Source: Onchocerca lupi (lineage: Eukaryota; Nematoda; Chromadorea; Rhabditida; Onchocercidae). From it: a stretch of 64,000 nucleotides of DNA. A program made the translations under genes and the position numbers. The notes beneath the pieces are model-generated. The model searched no databases, was not told the origin of the DNA, and saw only the letters and a list, made by a program, of their open reading frames with translations. Location: positions 1 through 64,000 of the forward strand of contig JAOVVO010000155.1 of the NCBI GenBank assembly GCA_028564675.1, written 5' to 3'. This document shows, in pieces, positions 25,401 to 39,500 of the stretch (its first letter is position 1; the number at the start of each line of letters is the position of its first letter).

Positions 25401-26028
25401 ACTGACCGATAATGCCCATTTCCGTAATACAATAATTAATAATCGTACTAATCGTTAACTATAAACGAAATTATCTTAAGTGAATGCGAATTTTTGATTC
25501 GTTTTCCGGAAAGTAAGTGATGTTATGAAGCTAAAGAATATAAATTGTATGATGAGAAAATTTGTATGAAAAAAATTGCATAATAACTAATTTTTTGCAT
25601 GATAACATATCATTTTGAAAGGAAAATTATTTCATCAGCGTACGATGAAAACGGTAAGAATGAGGAAAATTGCATAAAATTCAAAGAAATATAAGATTAA
25701 GGAAAATGATCAAAAAAAAATCAATGTTCAAATTTAAATCAAAATATTTTAAATGGAAAATTGGAAATTTGGAAAATGTAATTATATGATTCACATGATA
25801 TTCTAATCTCATAAACATTTTATGCTGATATTTTTAAAATTTGCTAATGTTATTAAGTAATTTTTTATTTATAGTGATGCGTTTCCAAACATTCCGCTCA
25901 ATACTTTACGTTTGCTTAGCGATCAATCAATAACTGGAGTAGATTATCGAGATCATTACAAAATCGGTCCTGTGTATGCAATAGTAGGATTGCTGAAATT
26001 TGGTTCTGAAGAAGAATTTTCTGAATGA
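22471..26028 (+). CDS. Candidate secreted protein of unknown family (about 9 exons)
   Basis: I do not recognise this gene. A first exon at 22471-22579 (or from ATG 22507) encodes a signal peptide, MKSFIVLSFVLYQAISL, and ends at a GTAAAC donor. Likely exons follow: 22783 to at most 23030, 23099-23243, about 23458-23593, 23720-23925, 24353-24524, 24761-24933, 25185-25279, 25875-26028 (stop TGA). The last three join perfectly in phase with good splice sites; several earlier junctions rest on weak sites. The product would be roughly 400 residues, with no membrane span after the signal peptide and several Cys in exon 5. Exons 2 and 3 encode similar modules. Exon 6 (VKLAIVISGSDQ...MPICIVAQSD) has alternating strand/helix character like an alpha/beta fold, but no domain can be named. 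It could be a lineage-specific secreted protein or a decaying gene. Confidence 0.5.
22783..23243 (+). CDS. Duplicated module exons of the secreted-protein gene
   Basis: Exon 2 (from 22783) contains YRKLFTATSIQNAISKYLTR and exon 3 (23099-23243) contains YGKITVPSIQEALKYLSRAD. The shared pattern Y-x-K...T-x-x-SIQ-x-A-x-x-Y-L-(T/S)-R-x-D suggests a duplicated exon or domain. Exon 3 has a strong TTTTGCAG acceptor and a GTATGC donor. The donor of exon 2 is not clear: the phase-2 site near 22940 is weak, while the frame otherwise runs to a stop at 23030. The two might also be alternative exons. Confidence 0.45.
24536..24620. repeat. 42-bp tandem repeat
   Basis: Two imperfect units beginning ACGAGAAGAATCTGAAG and continuing with an AAAGAGTA core lie at about 24536-24577 and 24578-24620. 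They sit at or just beyond the inferred 3' end of exon 6 of the secreted-protein gene, so exon 6 readthrough would hit a stop (24548-24550). Confidence 0.75.
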
Positions 26029-27867
26029 ATTTTTCCAACTACATGTATTATTTCTGCCACTTTGCTAAAACAGTTCCGATTATGTTTGTTTATGTGGTGT
26101 TTATCCAACCAAATTTAACTTTTTAAACAATAAATTCTGTAAAATATGATTATGACAAGCACTCGGCAAATGGTGATGATAAATCGATAAGGATCTGATA
26201 AATTATAAAAACATTTGATTCGTTTAAAGCGTGTAATTTCATACAAAATATGCGTATTCTTGACAGATATTCTTCATTTTGACAATATTTATTAAGTTAA
26301 TAAAAAGTTTAAGAGCTAAAGAGTTTCTGAGGCAAAGTAATTTTCTGATAAAAATAATTAATAATTTAGTAAAAATTGAAGTCATTATAACTCTGATTTT
26401 AAGCCATCATACTTGATAATGTATTGAAATAAAACGAAAATTTAGATCATATTTTGAGATGATAAATCAAAAAGACGATAAATCAGAAAGCCGAGAAAGA
26501 TAAACTATAATTATTCACCAGTCATATTCATCTTGTCCGATTAAAGTTGCTTTATTCATATATTATCTATTATTTTCTCTTTTTTAAAATTATTTATTTA
26601 TCCATAGATTTCTTGTGAAATTACATCGCAACTTATAACTTAGTCTACTAATCTTTTGAATTATCGTGAACGACTTAAATTTGACTCGAAAAAGAGCATC
26701 AATAATTTTCCTTTTTAAATTAAAAGTTTCCTGTAGCCATTTTTTTCTTTTTTTTAAGTAGAATTCAACAATGAGCAAAAATAAAAAAAAAAAATTATTT
26801 GATCGTCTCACTTTCAATTATCTGATATTATCACTTTTAGTTATTTCAATTATTTGAATTATTTGATCAGAGTCAAATACAGCAATATCTAATTACAAAT
26901 CGAAAGAGTTTTCAAATATTCATATTTGATTTTTTGCGAAATAATGCAAGGATTATAAGATATTAATGTGATTAGTTTAAATATTCAAGTGGGCTTTTTT
27001 GCAGAAAGTTTCTATTTTTTATAATATTGCTTCAAATATTGGTCCAAATCATTTATAATTTGTAAGATACAATCAGTAAAATCGTTGCATAGTTTCCAGT
27101 AATAATTCAATTAAGCTTTTATTTTTTTAAGAGTTTTTTACTATTCAATAAGAGACTTGCAGTGCTATTAGAATATGTCATTTAATTCTAAAATCTAAGC
27201 GGATTTTCAAAATATCCAATCAGATAGAATTCATTTATTTGATTATGTTTCTTTGTTATTGCTAAATTGGAATACAATTGGACAAAAATTAAGCTGGACA
27301 AAAGAATTAAATTAACCGTAATCATTTTTTTCAATTATACATACCAATTTGAATTCCATTTCAATGTAAAATGCTTATGCATGAAAATTCTTTCGTAAAT
27401 TATCAGGTTGCAGTTGTTATCTGAATAAAAAAAAAAGGAAAAAAAAAGATAGTGAAAATAAATTAAAAAATTGGCTATGACTGTATAATACTTCAAAAAT
27501 TTCAAATTTTAAACTCCAGGAATTAAAATTCCGATATTCCCGTAATTCAAGTAAACTTTGAGTTTTCAATCATCAAATCAAAAATGAAGCAAAACAAGAG
27601 GGTAGTATTCCAAATTTTAACTTCATTTATAATAATAAAGCTCAATTAATGTCTTTATTGCTGAAATGGTAGTACAATTTTCTTCTCTCTTCTAAATTTT
27701 TTATAATCAAATTATAATCCGATCAATGAAAAAATATAGCAATACTGATTAATTATCCCTGAAAATTCATTTTGCGCATAATAAGTTTCACAATCTGCAA
27801 ATATGATACAATTCATTTGAAGAAGAATGAATTTCATTAAAAATAAATAACTACAAATCATTTTGCA
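26029..27867. other. Intergenic region between convergent genes
   Basis: A/T-rich sequence with no open frame that looks coding. It separates the 3' end of the plus-strand secreted-protein gene from the 3' end of the minus-strand myosin gene, so it should hold both 3' untranslated regions. A minus-strand AATAAA (TTTATT at about 27653) lies some 210 bases after the myosin stop. Confidence 0.6.
26129..26134 (+). other. Possible polyadenylation signal
   Basis: AATAAA lies about 100 bases after the TGA that ends the candidate secreted-protein gene (26026-26028), a typical distance for a nematode 3' end. A/T-rich sequence makes chance matches common. Confidence 0.4.
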
Positions 27868-28476
27868 TTATGAGAATTTCACCGGGAAATGCTTCTCAAA
27901 CATGGACCGCCTATGCTGTTGACTGGGTGGACGTCTTGGTGGACCGCGTGATCGTGACTTAGTCACATTTTCCAAAGTATTGAAAACTGGAGGAGCATTG
28001 AGATCAAGAGCATATTCTTCCTGGGATACTGTCTCGATCAACAATGGTGAAATATTACATTCATCCGATGAAAGATCCTCCAATGAAGCTACCGGTGCCA
28101 TTGGAGGCAATTCTTGGATAAGTTTTTCTCTAAAGGAAAATTTCTTTGCTTTCGATTTAATTAATCAACAATTATAATTATTCAGTATTTTTGCAAAAAA
28201 AAAAAAAAAAAAAGAAAAACTATTTTCTCCAAACAATAATCATTTGAAGATTTCAATTTCGAAAAAAAAAAAAAAAAAAAAAAAAAAGAAAAAAAAACGT
28301 TTGATAAAACAGAAAATACGAATAAGAAAAAAAAATCCTTCATACTTTTCATTATCCAAAAATTCCAATTGTTCCATAAATAATTGTCGAGCAGTTTCCA
28401 ATTTCTCGTTTGGTGTTTGCGTTTCTTTTTCGATTGAATCTCTATGCTCATCAATTAAACGTAAATTTTCAACGAT
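27868..28476 (-). CDS. hum-7: Myosin IX: C-terminal tail (exons 39-40)
   Basis: Exons 28346-28476 and 27868-28129. Exon 39 is charged and probably helical (IVENLRLIDEHRDSIEKE). Exon 40 is Ser/Glu-rich, then proline/arginine-rich (RSRGPPRRPPSQQHRRSMFE) and ends HFPVKFS-stop. The tail has no recognised domain; the PPRRPP stretch could bind SH3 domains (inference). Poly-A/poly-T runs in the intervening intron produce spurious open frames on both strands. Confidence 0.9.
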
Positions 28477-30516
28477 CTGCAAAAAGTGATATTTGCGTTA
28501 GAATCGATAAAATTATTAAGAATTTAATATCAAGAATATATAAATACACAATAGATTTATTAACTTTAGTGTTTGACAGAAATAGGTATTGAGATAGAAT
28601 TAAATCAGAATAGTTCTAATTTAGAATTTAATCTTTCAATTTTTTTATTGTAAAATTTCAAAAATAATTTTAAAAATATCAAAAAATTTTAATTAAGTAT
28701 ACTTTTTCAGTAGCAGTTTCAAGTGAAACAATTTCAGTTATCGTTGAGTGAAATTGTCGTAATTTTTCTTCGATTAAAGTTTGTACACAAATAGCTTGTC
28801 GTTCAACATCTCGCAATTGATCTTGTGCACGCATCGCTTGATTAGTACGCAAAATGCATGGTGCAAAAATAAGTGCTAAATTTGAAGCACCCATCTTATT
28901 TACTGATTCCTGAAAATAATTTTCAGAATCACTGATAGACGAGATAATAAATGATAAGCAGTGTCTGTGGCACTTCGCATTATTCTATCTTAATCAATCT
29001 TTTATATCTAATGAAAAATCAAAATGGAGACACTGCTGAAGAAGTGTGATACTACAAGTTCTTATAATACGATAATTGAAATTAATACTAAAGATTAAAA
29101 TAGCATTAAAATCTATTATAACAAGATATGCATTGCATGATTTTTATTAATTTATGTTTTCAACAATTTCCAATTTTACTTCAAAATTATCTGATTAATA
29201 TTCTCAGAAAAAATCTTATTGTTCAACAAACATTTTTCCCAACAATCATTTAAAAATTGAAAATTTAGAAATTTAATTAATTGAAGTCTGAAAAATTTGG
29301 AAAATAATTTTAGCCATAATAATAGGAACCGATTCTAATCATCATTATTTTGATATAAATGATGCATATAAACTTATCATTGACATTTGAAACTTATATT
29401 TACGAAGCATAAAAATAAATAATTTGAAATTTCAAATTTTATAAATTAGTTGAAATTTTCAATATTTCACTGCATCTTACAAAAAAAAGAATAATTTGAA
29501 AATTTACATTAATTTATATGTGAAATGTTACCGTGTGAAACAATATTTAATAATTTTTAATTGGCTAATTACCTGATTAGCAACACGTGCCAAATGATAT
29601 AGTAATCGATCCAAAACGCTTCTATTACATTTTGGTAATAATTCTACTACTACAGACAGACATCGTATTCGTTCAGCAATTTCTTCTACCTCTATAATGA
29701 ATAAATTTTCGAAATTAAAAAATTAAAAGTTATCTAAAAATCAAGAAAATATATCATAATTGAAGTAATTGTACCAACAAAAAAGGTTTTATTTTTTACC
29801 TGAGGCATTCAAAAAATTCTCATAGAGATCGTAAGTGATAAGAGGTTCCGGAAGCTCACGAAAAAATGCTTTCACCAAAGTTGTTATGACATGTATCGGA
29901 ACGTCATCAAATGATAATGTTTCGAATTCTAAAAAAATTCATTTGTTTTATAGAAAATTTATTTGTTACGAGATTTAATTATTAATTCCTTTCATTTCTA
30001 ATTCCTTTTTGTAGCTATTCAGATTAATTTTCATAAGATACAATGATAGCTAATAGCATTTTTTCTAAATTGGCTAAATATTAGGACAAGAAACTTTATT
30101 ACAGTTTGATCGTATTTGCAGAAATTAATCCTCTTAGCTATACTATTACTTTTTAATATTTTATACAAAATCTGATCGAAAAATCGTAATCGAAAAATGT
30201 ATTACCCGCATTTTCAATTTGTCGACGTATATTACGTGTTTGTCCAATTGCTGCACTTTTCCTATAAATTCCCTCGACGAAAAGAGCCTTAAGTTCGATG
30301 ACCATAAATAATTTATCGATAACAATTGGAATCGTTTCTTGGTCATCCATAAGACTGCTCAAATTAGCACCAAAAAATCGTCCGCCAGATTGCGAATTCT
30401 ATAAGTTTACATTAGTTTTCTTTTTTTTTTTTTTATTTTCAATTAAATTTAATGAAGATATACTTTAATTAAGTCAATATAGAATGAATATGAGGTAGTG
30501 AAATATGCCTTCCAGT

Positions 30517-30554
<38 letters not shown>

Positions 30555-33500
30555 GTACACAGTAAATCTTTCGTACTTCCAACATTGCCTTATTTATTTA
30601 GTTTATCAGACTTTAAAATATATGATTATGAATTCTTCCGATATTGGTAGTGACTAATAATCATAACTTAATGACTTTAAAATTAATATTTCTAAATGTT
30701 ACGAAAACTTTATGGATATCTTTAAACATTTGGCACGACTCATAAAATTATGAACGGTAAAATGAACCGGATATTCTTATTCATGAGGGCACAAATATCC
30801 AGCAATGATCGAAAAATTTTTTTTTCTTGAAATGTTAATTTGAAGAGAGTTTAAATGAGGAGAAATTTTAGAAGTTTAAAAAAAACGCGAGAGATCAGAA
30901 GCAACAGAAAAGAGAATGACAGTTAACAAACACGTAAGATTCTGCGAAGGTAAATAGTTTAGACGGCAGAAGTTTACAGATTTTACGCTGCCATTTAGAT
31001 ACTTCAAAAATAAAAACTCTGAAATCAAAAATAAAAATGAAATTACTGCTTGTTGTAAGGATTGCGAACAATTTGCAATCTTTGCATGACATTTCTTGTG
31101 ACAGCTTATACGACATGCTTTACAAATGAAAATTTTTTCAGCATGCCACATGAACAAGTTGCATACTTCACAATAAGTTGGCACGTGAACGTAGTCTAAT
31201 TTGAATCGATGACCATTATATAGCTAAAAATTAACATTCTAATTGTTTTTTCTTCATATTTCCGGTGTGCATTTTTTTTTTCTATCGGATATTTTTATTT
31301 GTGTATGAAGGAATAAAAAATTGGAAAAAATGATTGATATGTGAAAAAAATGGTGGAAAAAATTTCTGAAATATTATTGTTTTTTGTGTAAGTTGAAACT
31401 AATGATACAATAATAAGCTTCTGACCACTACTGCATCTGATTTCCTTCGTTTCTTGCGAACATTCTGAAAATTTATCACCAATTAAATAAAAAGAAATCG
31501 ATTTTTCGAATCTGAAGCAAATAAATAATAATAAAAATATTTTAATAAATATTTATCAGATTAACCGAACCATTCGTTGCAATAGTTATCTGATACAGCA
31601 TATCTTCTCTTCTTCAGTAAGTTTTATGATAATGTTAACTGTTAAACATCTTGTTTAAAACGTTCATTCATTAAATTTTTAATAGATTTTTCTTTGCAGA
31701 ATACATCTCAATTCTTAATTTTCCAAGCAAAATAAAGTGAATTTGTTAGTTAGATTACGAGTTCTCTAAATAATTCAAATTAAATTCATTTTGAATTGGT
31801 ACCTTATGACATACACAACAAAGAATACATACTGATCAATTAGGAAAACAAGTCATAATTAATTCAGGTAAACTATATTTTAGAGGTGTTCTTCACGGAT
31901 GTGATTCTTAAAATAGATTGCCTCCTCGTTTTTTGGAGCTATTTCATACGGTGAGATGTTATTTCTTATCAAATTTAATTATTTTACAAATGTGACATGC
32001 ATACTCAGAAGATTTCCTGAAAGCAATTTGCACGGAAATTTTCGTCTTTACGAAATAGTGGATCGATCCAGCGAATGTCGCTAAGAGTGTTGCAATATTT
32101 TCTAACAAGCCAAGCCAAGTATTAATTTTAATGCTTAACAAAAGCAAACAAGTACTAATTTAATTAGTTTTGATGGAGAATTAAAATGAGAAAAAAATTA
32201 CGGCTATATTTCGAAATGTAAATAAATTAAAATAGAACAAACATTAAAAATCATTACCTCAAGGACGTTCGATTTTTTGCTTGATTTCTTATTTTTTATT
32301 TGCTCGTTCAAGAATTCGTTCAAAAATCCGCGAAATGCATTTACACCAAGCGTAGTAGGGAATGTTACCTGTAATAATGTCTATCATGTTAGATAGATTT
32401 ACGGAAAATGTTAGTAGGATATTTTGGATCAAAAAATTCCAATCCAATTACTATTAGCTCGAATATATGAAGTTAAACAACGATAGGATAATTTGCAAAT
32501 AAATAAATAGAAGGAAATAATAAAAAATATTTGACAAAGGACGAAGATTATAATGTATAATTATTTTTTAATTCTCTTTAAATGATTTTTCATATTTCCA
32601 AAATTCTACTAATTCGAATTCCAAAATATATACTTTAAGAATCAATGCGGTAAATATGATTTCAATTAATTTTCCCAATATCTAATGATTTAGCGATGCT
32701 AATAGAGATTTTGCTACTTTTACGCAATGTTATTTACTTTTTCTTGCGCCGAAACTTTAGTCAATGAACCTTCGAAAATAGTAATGAGATCGTGGTACTT
32801 CAACGTTGTTTTGTTTTCCTGAAAGAAAAAAAGAAATTTTTTTATGAATTTTCTGCGCTTGATATTCTGGAAATAAAAAAGTATAAAAATAGTGACATTT
32901 TGACGATATCACGAAGAGTAAAACTTCTTTTTTTTCACAGAAAAAAAATTTTTCTTGTCTTCTGAATCAGCTTTAAGTTATGGTAGAAATGAATCAGAAG
33001 CGATTTTTTGATCATTAATTTTGACAAATAATTTACATAGAAAATTGCTTACTTTGAAAATATAATCAAAATTTAAATTTAATTTCTTTGATTTAATTCC
33101 TAATCTCTTCTCCATCTTTTATATAATGGACTATTATTTATAAGATCTTAATTGATTTTCTAAATTTGCCAATTTATTCCTTCAGTTTTTTTATTTCGAC
33201 TCTCCCACAATTCTTCCCGAGTTGATTGCATAGGTGTAAGAAGTGCGGGGGATGAGACATTATGTCTTAAAATCGATCTCACCACATATTTAAAAATAGC
33301 TTTATCGTACTCAAATTATGCCAATCCATTTATATAAATGAATAAAATGAAGTTTGCAAAATTTACTACTAGAAATTATGCTAAAACCAGAACAAGATTA
33401 AAACTTTTGAAATTTTGGAGTAAATTTTAAATTTATAATAGTGGTCTTATGATACGTACACCGATTACGGCTTCAGAACCAATAATTTCCATGTGAAATT

Positions 33501-36500
33501 CCTTGAAAGTTTTTTTGAAAATTGCATCAATTTGTGTGTCCCTCTTTTTCTTATTATTCTCCAACTTCATTAGTTTCTTGAAAATGAATTCATTGAACTG
33601 TCTCAGGTCGTCTTCATTTCCAATAATGATATAACTGGGATCAGTCTGAAAATATATTTGCTCAACAAAATCAGAAAAATATTCCAAAATCTTACCGAAA
33701 TCAACACTGCTATCATTTCATTTCTTATCCGACAAAATCATCTTTTCCAGTCTGTATCTTCTAACAAATAAAAATTAACTTTATAATTTGATACTGCATA
33801 TGATTTGCTACGAAATCTTCAATTTCAAATATTTAAACTAATGAAATTTCAGTTTATATATTTTCCGCCTTTTTGTTATCTGTAAATTTTAAATGAGGAA
33901 CCGAAATATTTCACAAACAAACATTTCATATGGTCTTACCTGCTGTTTGGTTTTTTGAAGACTAAAAGATTTGATCGGCTGAAGGACGAGTGGTGAAAAT
34001 GAAGATTTCAATGGCCAAGATGGCCTGAAAGTAAGTGAACGAATTTGAAATTGATGAAATTTGACTTTAAAATGTGGATGAATTTTATTAAATTTGCAAA
34101 TGTATGATAAAATAAATTACGTTTAGTCTCTGAATGTTCCCATATCTCGAGTATCCTGAGGTGCGAGATTTCAAAATCCTTTTTTCTATTCAAAAATTTT
34201 TAAATCCTTTTATCAACGATTCTATTTATTTAATATTATCCTGTCAAAATGCAATGATGTATTTTTGAAACTGTCCAAAATTTATCTTGTCATATTTCAA
34301 GCATCGTTCTAACTTTGTCCAATCTCATATTGTTGTGGATAAATACTTCTTATCATATTTTGAGGAAAAAAATTAGTTTTGACGAAAAATATTGCCATTT
34401 TGATAAAAATTTATAAATTCGCTGACTTTGATTCCTTCCGTATTGTTTCATCTGAATGAAGTAAAACTGGTTGACAAGGAATAATTGAAGCAAACGAAAA
34501 GCACTCTTTATGGAATGATAATTTACATTCTGCAATATTTATACTATTATTTAATTTAACTTAAAAATTCCTAAATTGTAGAATTATTTAAATTTTAACT
34601 TAAATTTGAAATATTTTTCGAAATTTTTTTAAAATAATTTTGAACTAATTCTAACATGATTGAATTTATAATCACGAATTTTAATTCAAAAACAACCGAT
34701 TTAATTTATTTGAAGGCAATAAATACTTGAATTTATTATAAATGCATATATGCCGAATAGACTCCTTCTAAAATTTGTTCACGAATTTCTTTTCTAATTA
34801 GTCTTTTTCTTAAAATTTTTCCTAATTAGTTATTCATTTGAAAGTGGTTCATTCATCTTACTTATCTATTCGCCCAATCACATTTATCAGAAATTTCAGA
34901 TTAAGAAACGTGAAAATACACCTGTGCATTTGTTTCCCTTTATCAAAATACCGGTGAAATTCTTATTGCACAATGCACAAATTTCATTACGATGCACTCG
35001 ACTAATTTTTAAATTATGTTTCATTGGCGTTGAAGATGATGCTTTCGTTGCTTCGATCAATGAGCTATAAAATGAAAATGACAATCGATAATTGAAGAAG
35101 TGACAGTTTATCAATTTATAACAATTCTGTGCTTTTTCTGAAAATAGAATACAAGGATCAATTTTTAATCGAATTAAATCGATTTCTCATGAAGTATGAT
35201 ACGAAATCAAATGACAAATTATTTCTACATCTGATCGATTCAGCCATATTTGGCACTTGATGATAAGTATCAGATGGATAGCTAGCTATTTTAGCATGAA
35301 ATATAAGTAAAATAAAAGTTTTAAAAATAAAAAAACTTAATCTTTTTTTTGGATCAAAAAAAAATTACTAAGAAATGATGCAAAATAATCGATATATACC
35401 TCGGAGAATCTCGACTTTCAGCTACACTGATAACACTCTCACTACGTCGTGATAAAAATGCTTTCAAATGCTTCTTTGCTTGCTTGAAACCTAACTTTTT
35501 ACTTTTAGATTTGCTGTTTGGACTCTGAAATTTCATGATTAATTATATAAATGCAAGCATGAAGTAATGAATGTATTACGGATATAATTATCAGTATGTT
35601 GAGAGAAGTATGAACGTGCGAGAAATGTGAAGTATTTGGGCTAATTTCTGCTAATTATTACTTTAATAATATTATTATTGGCATTAAATATCATTTTTAC
35701 CTAAATAATGTCAACAATCAAGATAATAATTTCCAACATAAAGAGTTAAGAATTAATAATACATTCAATCAAAATTGAATCTATACTCATTTATTGCATT
35801 AATTTCATTTCGCCAATATATATTACGTCAAAGAGAAATAATGCGAAAAGTATATCTAAATATATTAGTTATAAGAGATGTTAAAATGATGAAATTTTCA
35901 ATGCAAAATATATTTTTAATTTGGTAATGATAGCAATGGCAAAGAATAAGACAAAGTAAATATACAAATTAATCATAAACAATTAAAACTAATGCATTGA
36001 GAAAGTACCATTTGTTCTTGAATTGAAATTCGATCAATTTCTGTACTTGCAGCTCTTCGAAACAATTTCACCTATAAATGCATTTAATTTAAATAAAACT
36101 GAAATTTGTCAAATTCAATTTTCAATGTTTTTCAATCAAATTCAAAATATGAATATGAAAAATAACGGATCAAATGATAAACGCATGTAATTGAAATGGC
36201 GCTCAGCTTTTGGATACATAGCAATTTCCCGTGAATTTTTCAAGAAAAAAATATATTTGTTCCGTTTCATAATCACAAGGAGATATGTTATCGAAATCGG
36301 GAAATCTTCGATGATTATATTGAATATAAGAGTATAAATAATGATAAATAAGACTTGTCAATTGTTTTTTCTGATATTTGTGCTCAATTATCAAAATTTA
36401 TTTTCACATTTTGTCAAATTTAAATTCGAATATTCGTCAATTCTTGCATTTTTCATGATATTCAATTATAGAAGATTAAAAATGAAAAACCTTTTTGGTT

Positions 36501-39500
36501 GTACCAGTTGATACTGCACTTATCCGTCTTTTGAAAATTGGGGCACTAAAAAGTAATGAATGGCAAAAGATAAGTGAAATTCTGATAATTCTCATAAGAA
36601 ACCAACCGAAGGGAAGGAATAGACGAGAAGCTTTTACCTAAACCTTTATTCTGAAGGTACTACATTGATATGGCTAAATAATTATTGTTAATTAAATGTA
36701 TTCGTATGATATAATGTTGTTATCAGTTAAATATAGATCAAATGATAGAATATCATTGTATGCCAAAAAGTTAGTGATATTTTGATTATAAAAAGTAATG
36801 GAAAATGGAAGGGAATAAATCAAAATGATATCAGCATTTATGAAAATAATGAAATTTGTTGATGAGTTCGAAAGGATTGAAAGATAAATATTATGATAGA
36901 AATGAGAAAATTAATTTGCCAACTTACTCGATAAGTTTCAATTTCTTATCCTCCAAGATGAATGTTGCGTCGAGATCTGTATCCAAATTAACTCTGAAAT
37001 ATATTTGATATCCTAGAAATATTACCAATTTCTTAATGCCATATTTTGATTTGATTGCCTAAAAAAGTCGTTGGAGCATTAATATCTATTGCGCTAACTG
37101 ATTCATACAGGATAATCAAATCAGGTTCTGTGATTAAGCAGCATGCAAGTTGCAATAATTTTGTCTGCCCTGCAGAAATTTCCAACACCTGTTTTTTCAA
37201 AATATTACTAATACCAACTAATCTCCCACTATCTCTATAATAATCGATTGATTCTTCTCCAATCTTTTTGAAAAGCTGTTTAAAAGAAGAGATTTCAACT
37301 GTTATCGGCATCAAATTGCTAATACTAAAATTTTGTGGCATATAACTAATTTTCATATCGTTGGAATCGATAGAATGATGTTTGACCTAGGCAAAGTTCA
37401 CATATCGCGATTCTAACTAAACAAATAAAGTGAATGTTCATATCACTTAACGTAATATGAGCATTCAGTATATTTGTAAAGATGATGTTAGAATAAAAAG
37501 GAAATATTTCTTTCTGAAAAAACTAAAAAATGTATTCACCTCTTGAATTCACAATCTTCCAGTTCATCTTCTTCCTCATCCAGATTACTTGTTGATGCTT
37601 CTGAAAGCGCTTCTTCATCCTCATCCGAACCCGCAAATTGCGCCAAAGATTCGGGATCATTCAAATTGAACGATGCTAATTTCATCTTCCGTACAACTTT
37701 TGTTATTGTGAAATTTGGTGTACGATTATTTGGGTCGTTTTGCTTTTTCATTTCTTCAAATCTAAATTCAATCATTAATTTGGTATAATTTTCAGATTTA
37801 AAATTAGTTTAAAAGAATGAAAATACTACTCAACAATAAAAGCCGAATTAATTAAGGCAATTTCGCTAAAGAAAGGAAGGAAAATTTTACCGTTTTCTAG
37901 CATAGGCTCCACGAAAATGAGCCTGCAGAGCGATAATAGTGCGTCGAATTTGCGAATATTTCTGCTCCACCTTGAAACGCTTCCAATTTCGTTGAATTAT
38001 TAAAGCTGCATTGTCCATTTCACGTAAGCGATTTCTCAAAATCATCCCGCGGATCGCTGCCTAAAAAAAAGAAAAAAAATAATAGAAAATTTCAATAGTA
38101 AAATTCTATTCGGAATAATAAAAAATTGAAAAGAATTTGATTGATTAAGTTAACCAAAATGTTTCCCAAATGTATCAAATAATCAAAAGCTATTAAAATA
38201 TTTGAAAAATGAGCAAATTAATGAGTAAAAGTTACCAATTAATCCAATTTAAAAGTCAATGTATATTACCATAACGGATGATTTAAAGATATTATGATCA
38301 TTAAAATGATTTCAAATTAAATTCAAATAATTGTTTCAATAGCTTGAATATATTGAAATAGTGAGTGGAATAATTTCAAAGAAAGTTAAAGGAAATATCC
38401 TAAAATTTGAAATTGTTAAATTTGTTTAATATTCAGATATTTTGAGATTAAAAAAAAAAAAAACTATAACTAAGGCCAGTATAAAGAAAATAAAAATGCA
38501 GATTATTTTATGATTTCATTAAAATGAAATGACATTTTTTAGATTTTTTTCTTAAATCTTAATTTTTCATTAAAATCTGAGGATACATAGCTGAATTGCA
38601 ATAGTCGTAGCGCGCAATTTGACATATTTGCGCCTTATCATCATAGCTTGAATGTATCTCTGCAACGTTTCGATATGCTTCATAATTACTCGATGAAGGT
38701 GATCATCCAGAATTAATTTCTCAGCATCACGCATGAATACCTGAAGAATGAAAAGATATAATTTTCGCCGTTATTTGTCATATGTATTGAAATATCGTTC
38801 CAATCTTTAAGAAAAATTATAAATAAATTTTATTTGAAATTGAAATTTATCTTTGACAATTTCATTAATTTAATAGAAAAAAAAAGCTTACTTTGGTGAT
38901 TCCAAATTGCACCTCATTATTATCAATCAATGCATGCTGTGTGATAAATTCCTTAACATCTTCTTTAGTACTTTCATGGCCTTTCGGTAAAAGAACTCGA
39001 TACTGTTTGACGAAATCCTTGAAAAAAATTACAAAAAAATTCTCCAGTTTTTTGCTACTTTTGTATAAAAAGCAAATTATAATTTGAAATCAAAATTAAA
39101 AAATCGAATATTCATAACTTTCATATTTAATAATGTATTAAATAATACCAATACTGATAATTTGCTAACCTCATATTCAATACGAACGCTATAACCAGCT
39201 CGACGGATTCGTACCGTCTCCAGCATACCTGTGTACCGTAATTGTCGCAAAATAATATTGTCATCGAAATAATTTGGAATCTGCAAATTACTAATTTACA
39301 ATTTATCTAACATTTCTTGTATATATTTCACAAGAAAATTTTTCAAGAATTTTTTCTAGAAAAATCTAATTTAATTTAGAAACAAAAAAAGAGAAAAAAA
39401 TCAGATTAATAAGCATGTATTTTATATGTCAGCATAAATATTGGCCAAATATAATCAAAACTTTACAGAGAGAAATAATCTTTAAGCAATAAAGTAATGA

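Noticed and set aside
28182..28489. Overlapping ORFs on both strands rich in Lys or Phe
   Set aside because: They are generated by poly-A/poly-T in a myosin intron and overlap the real exon 28346-28476.
34008..34193. 61-codon minus-strand ORF in a myosin intron, tested as a missing C1 half
   Set aside because: It lacks the Cys/His pattern of a C1 second half and has no suitable splice sites.
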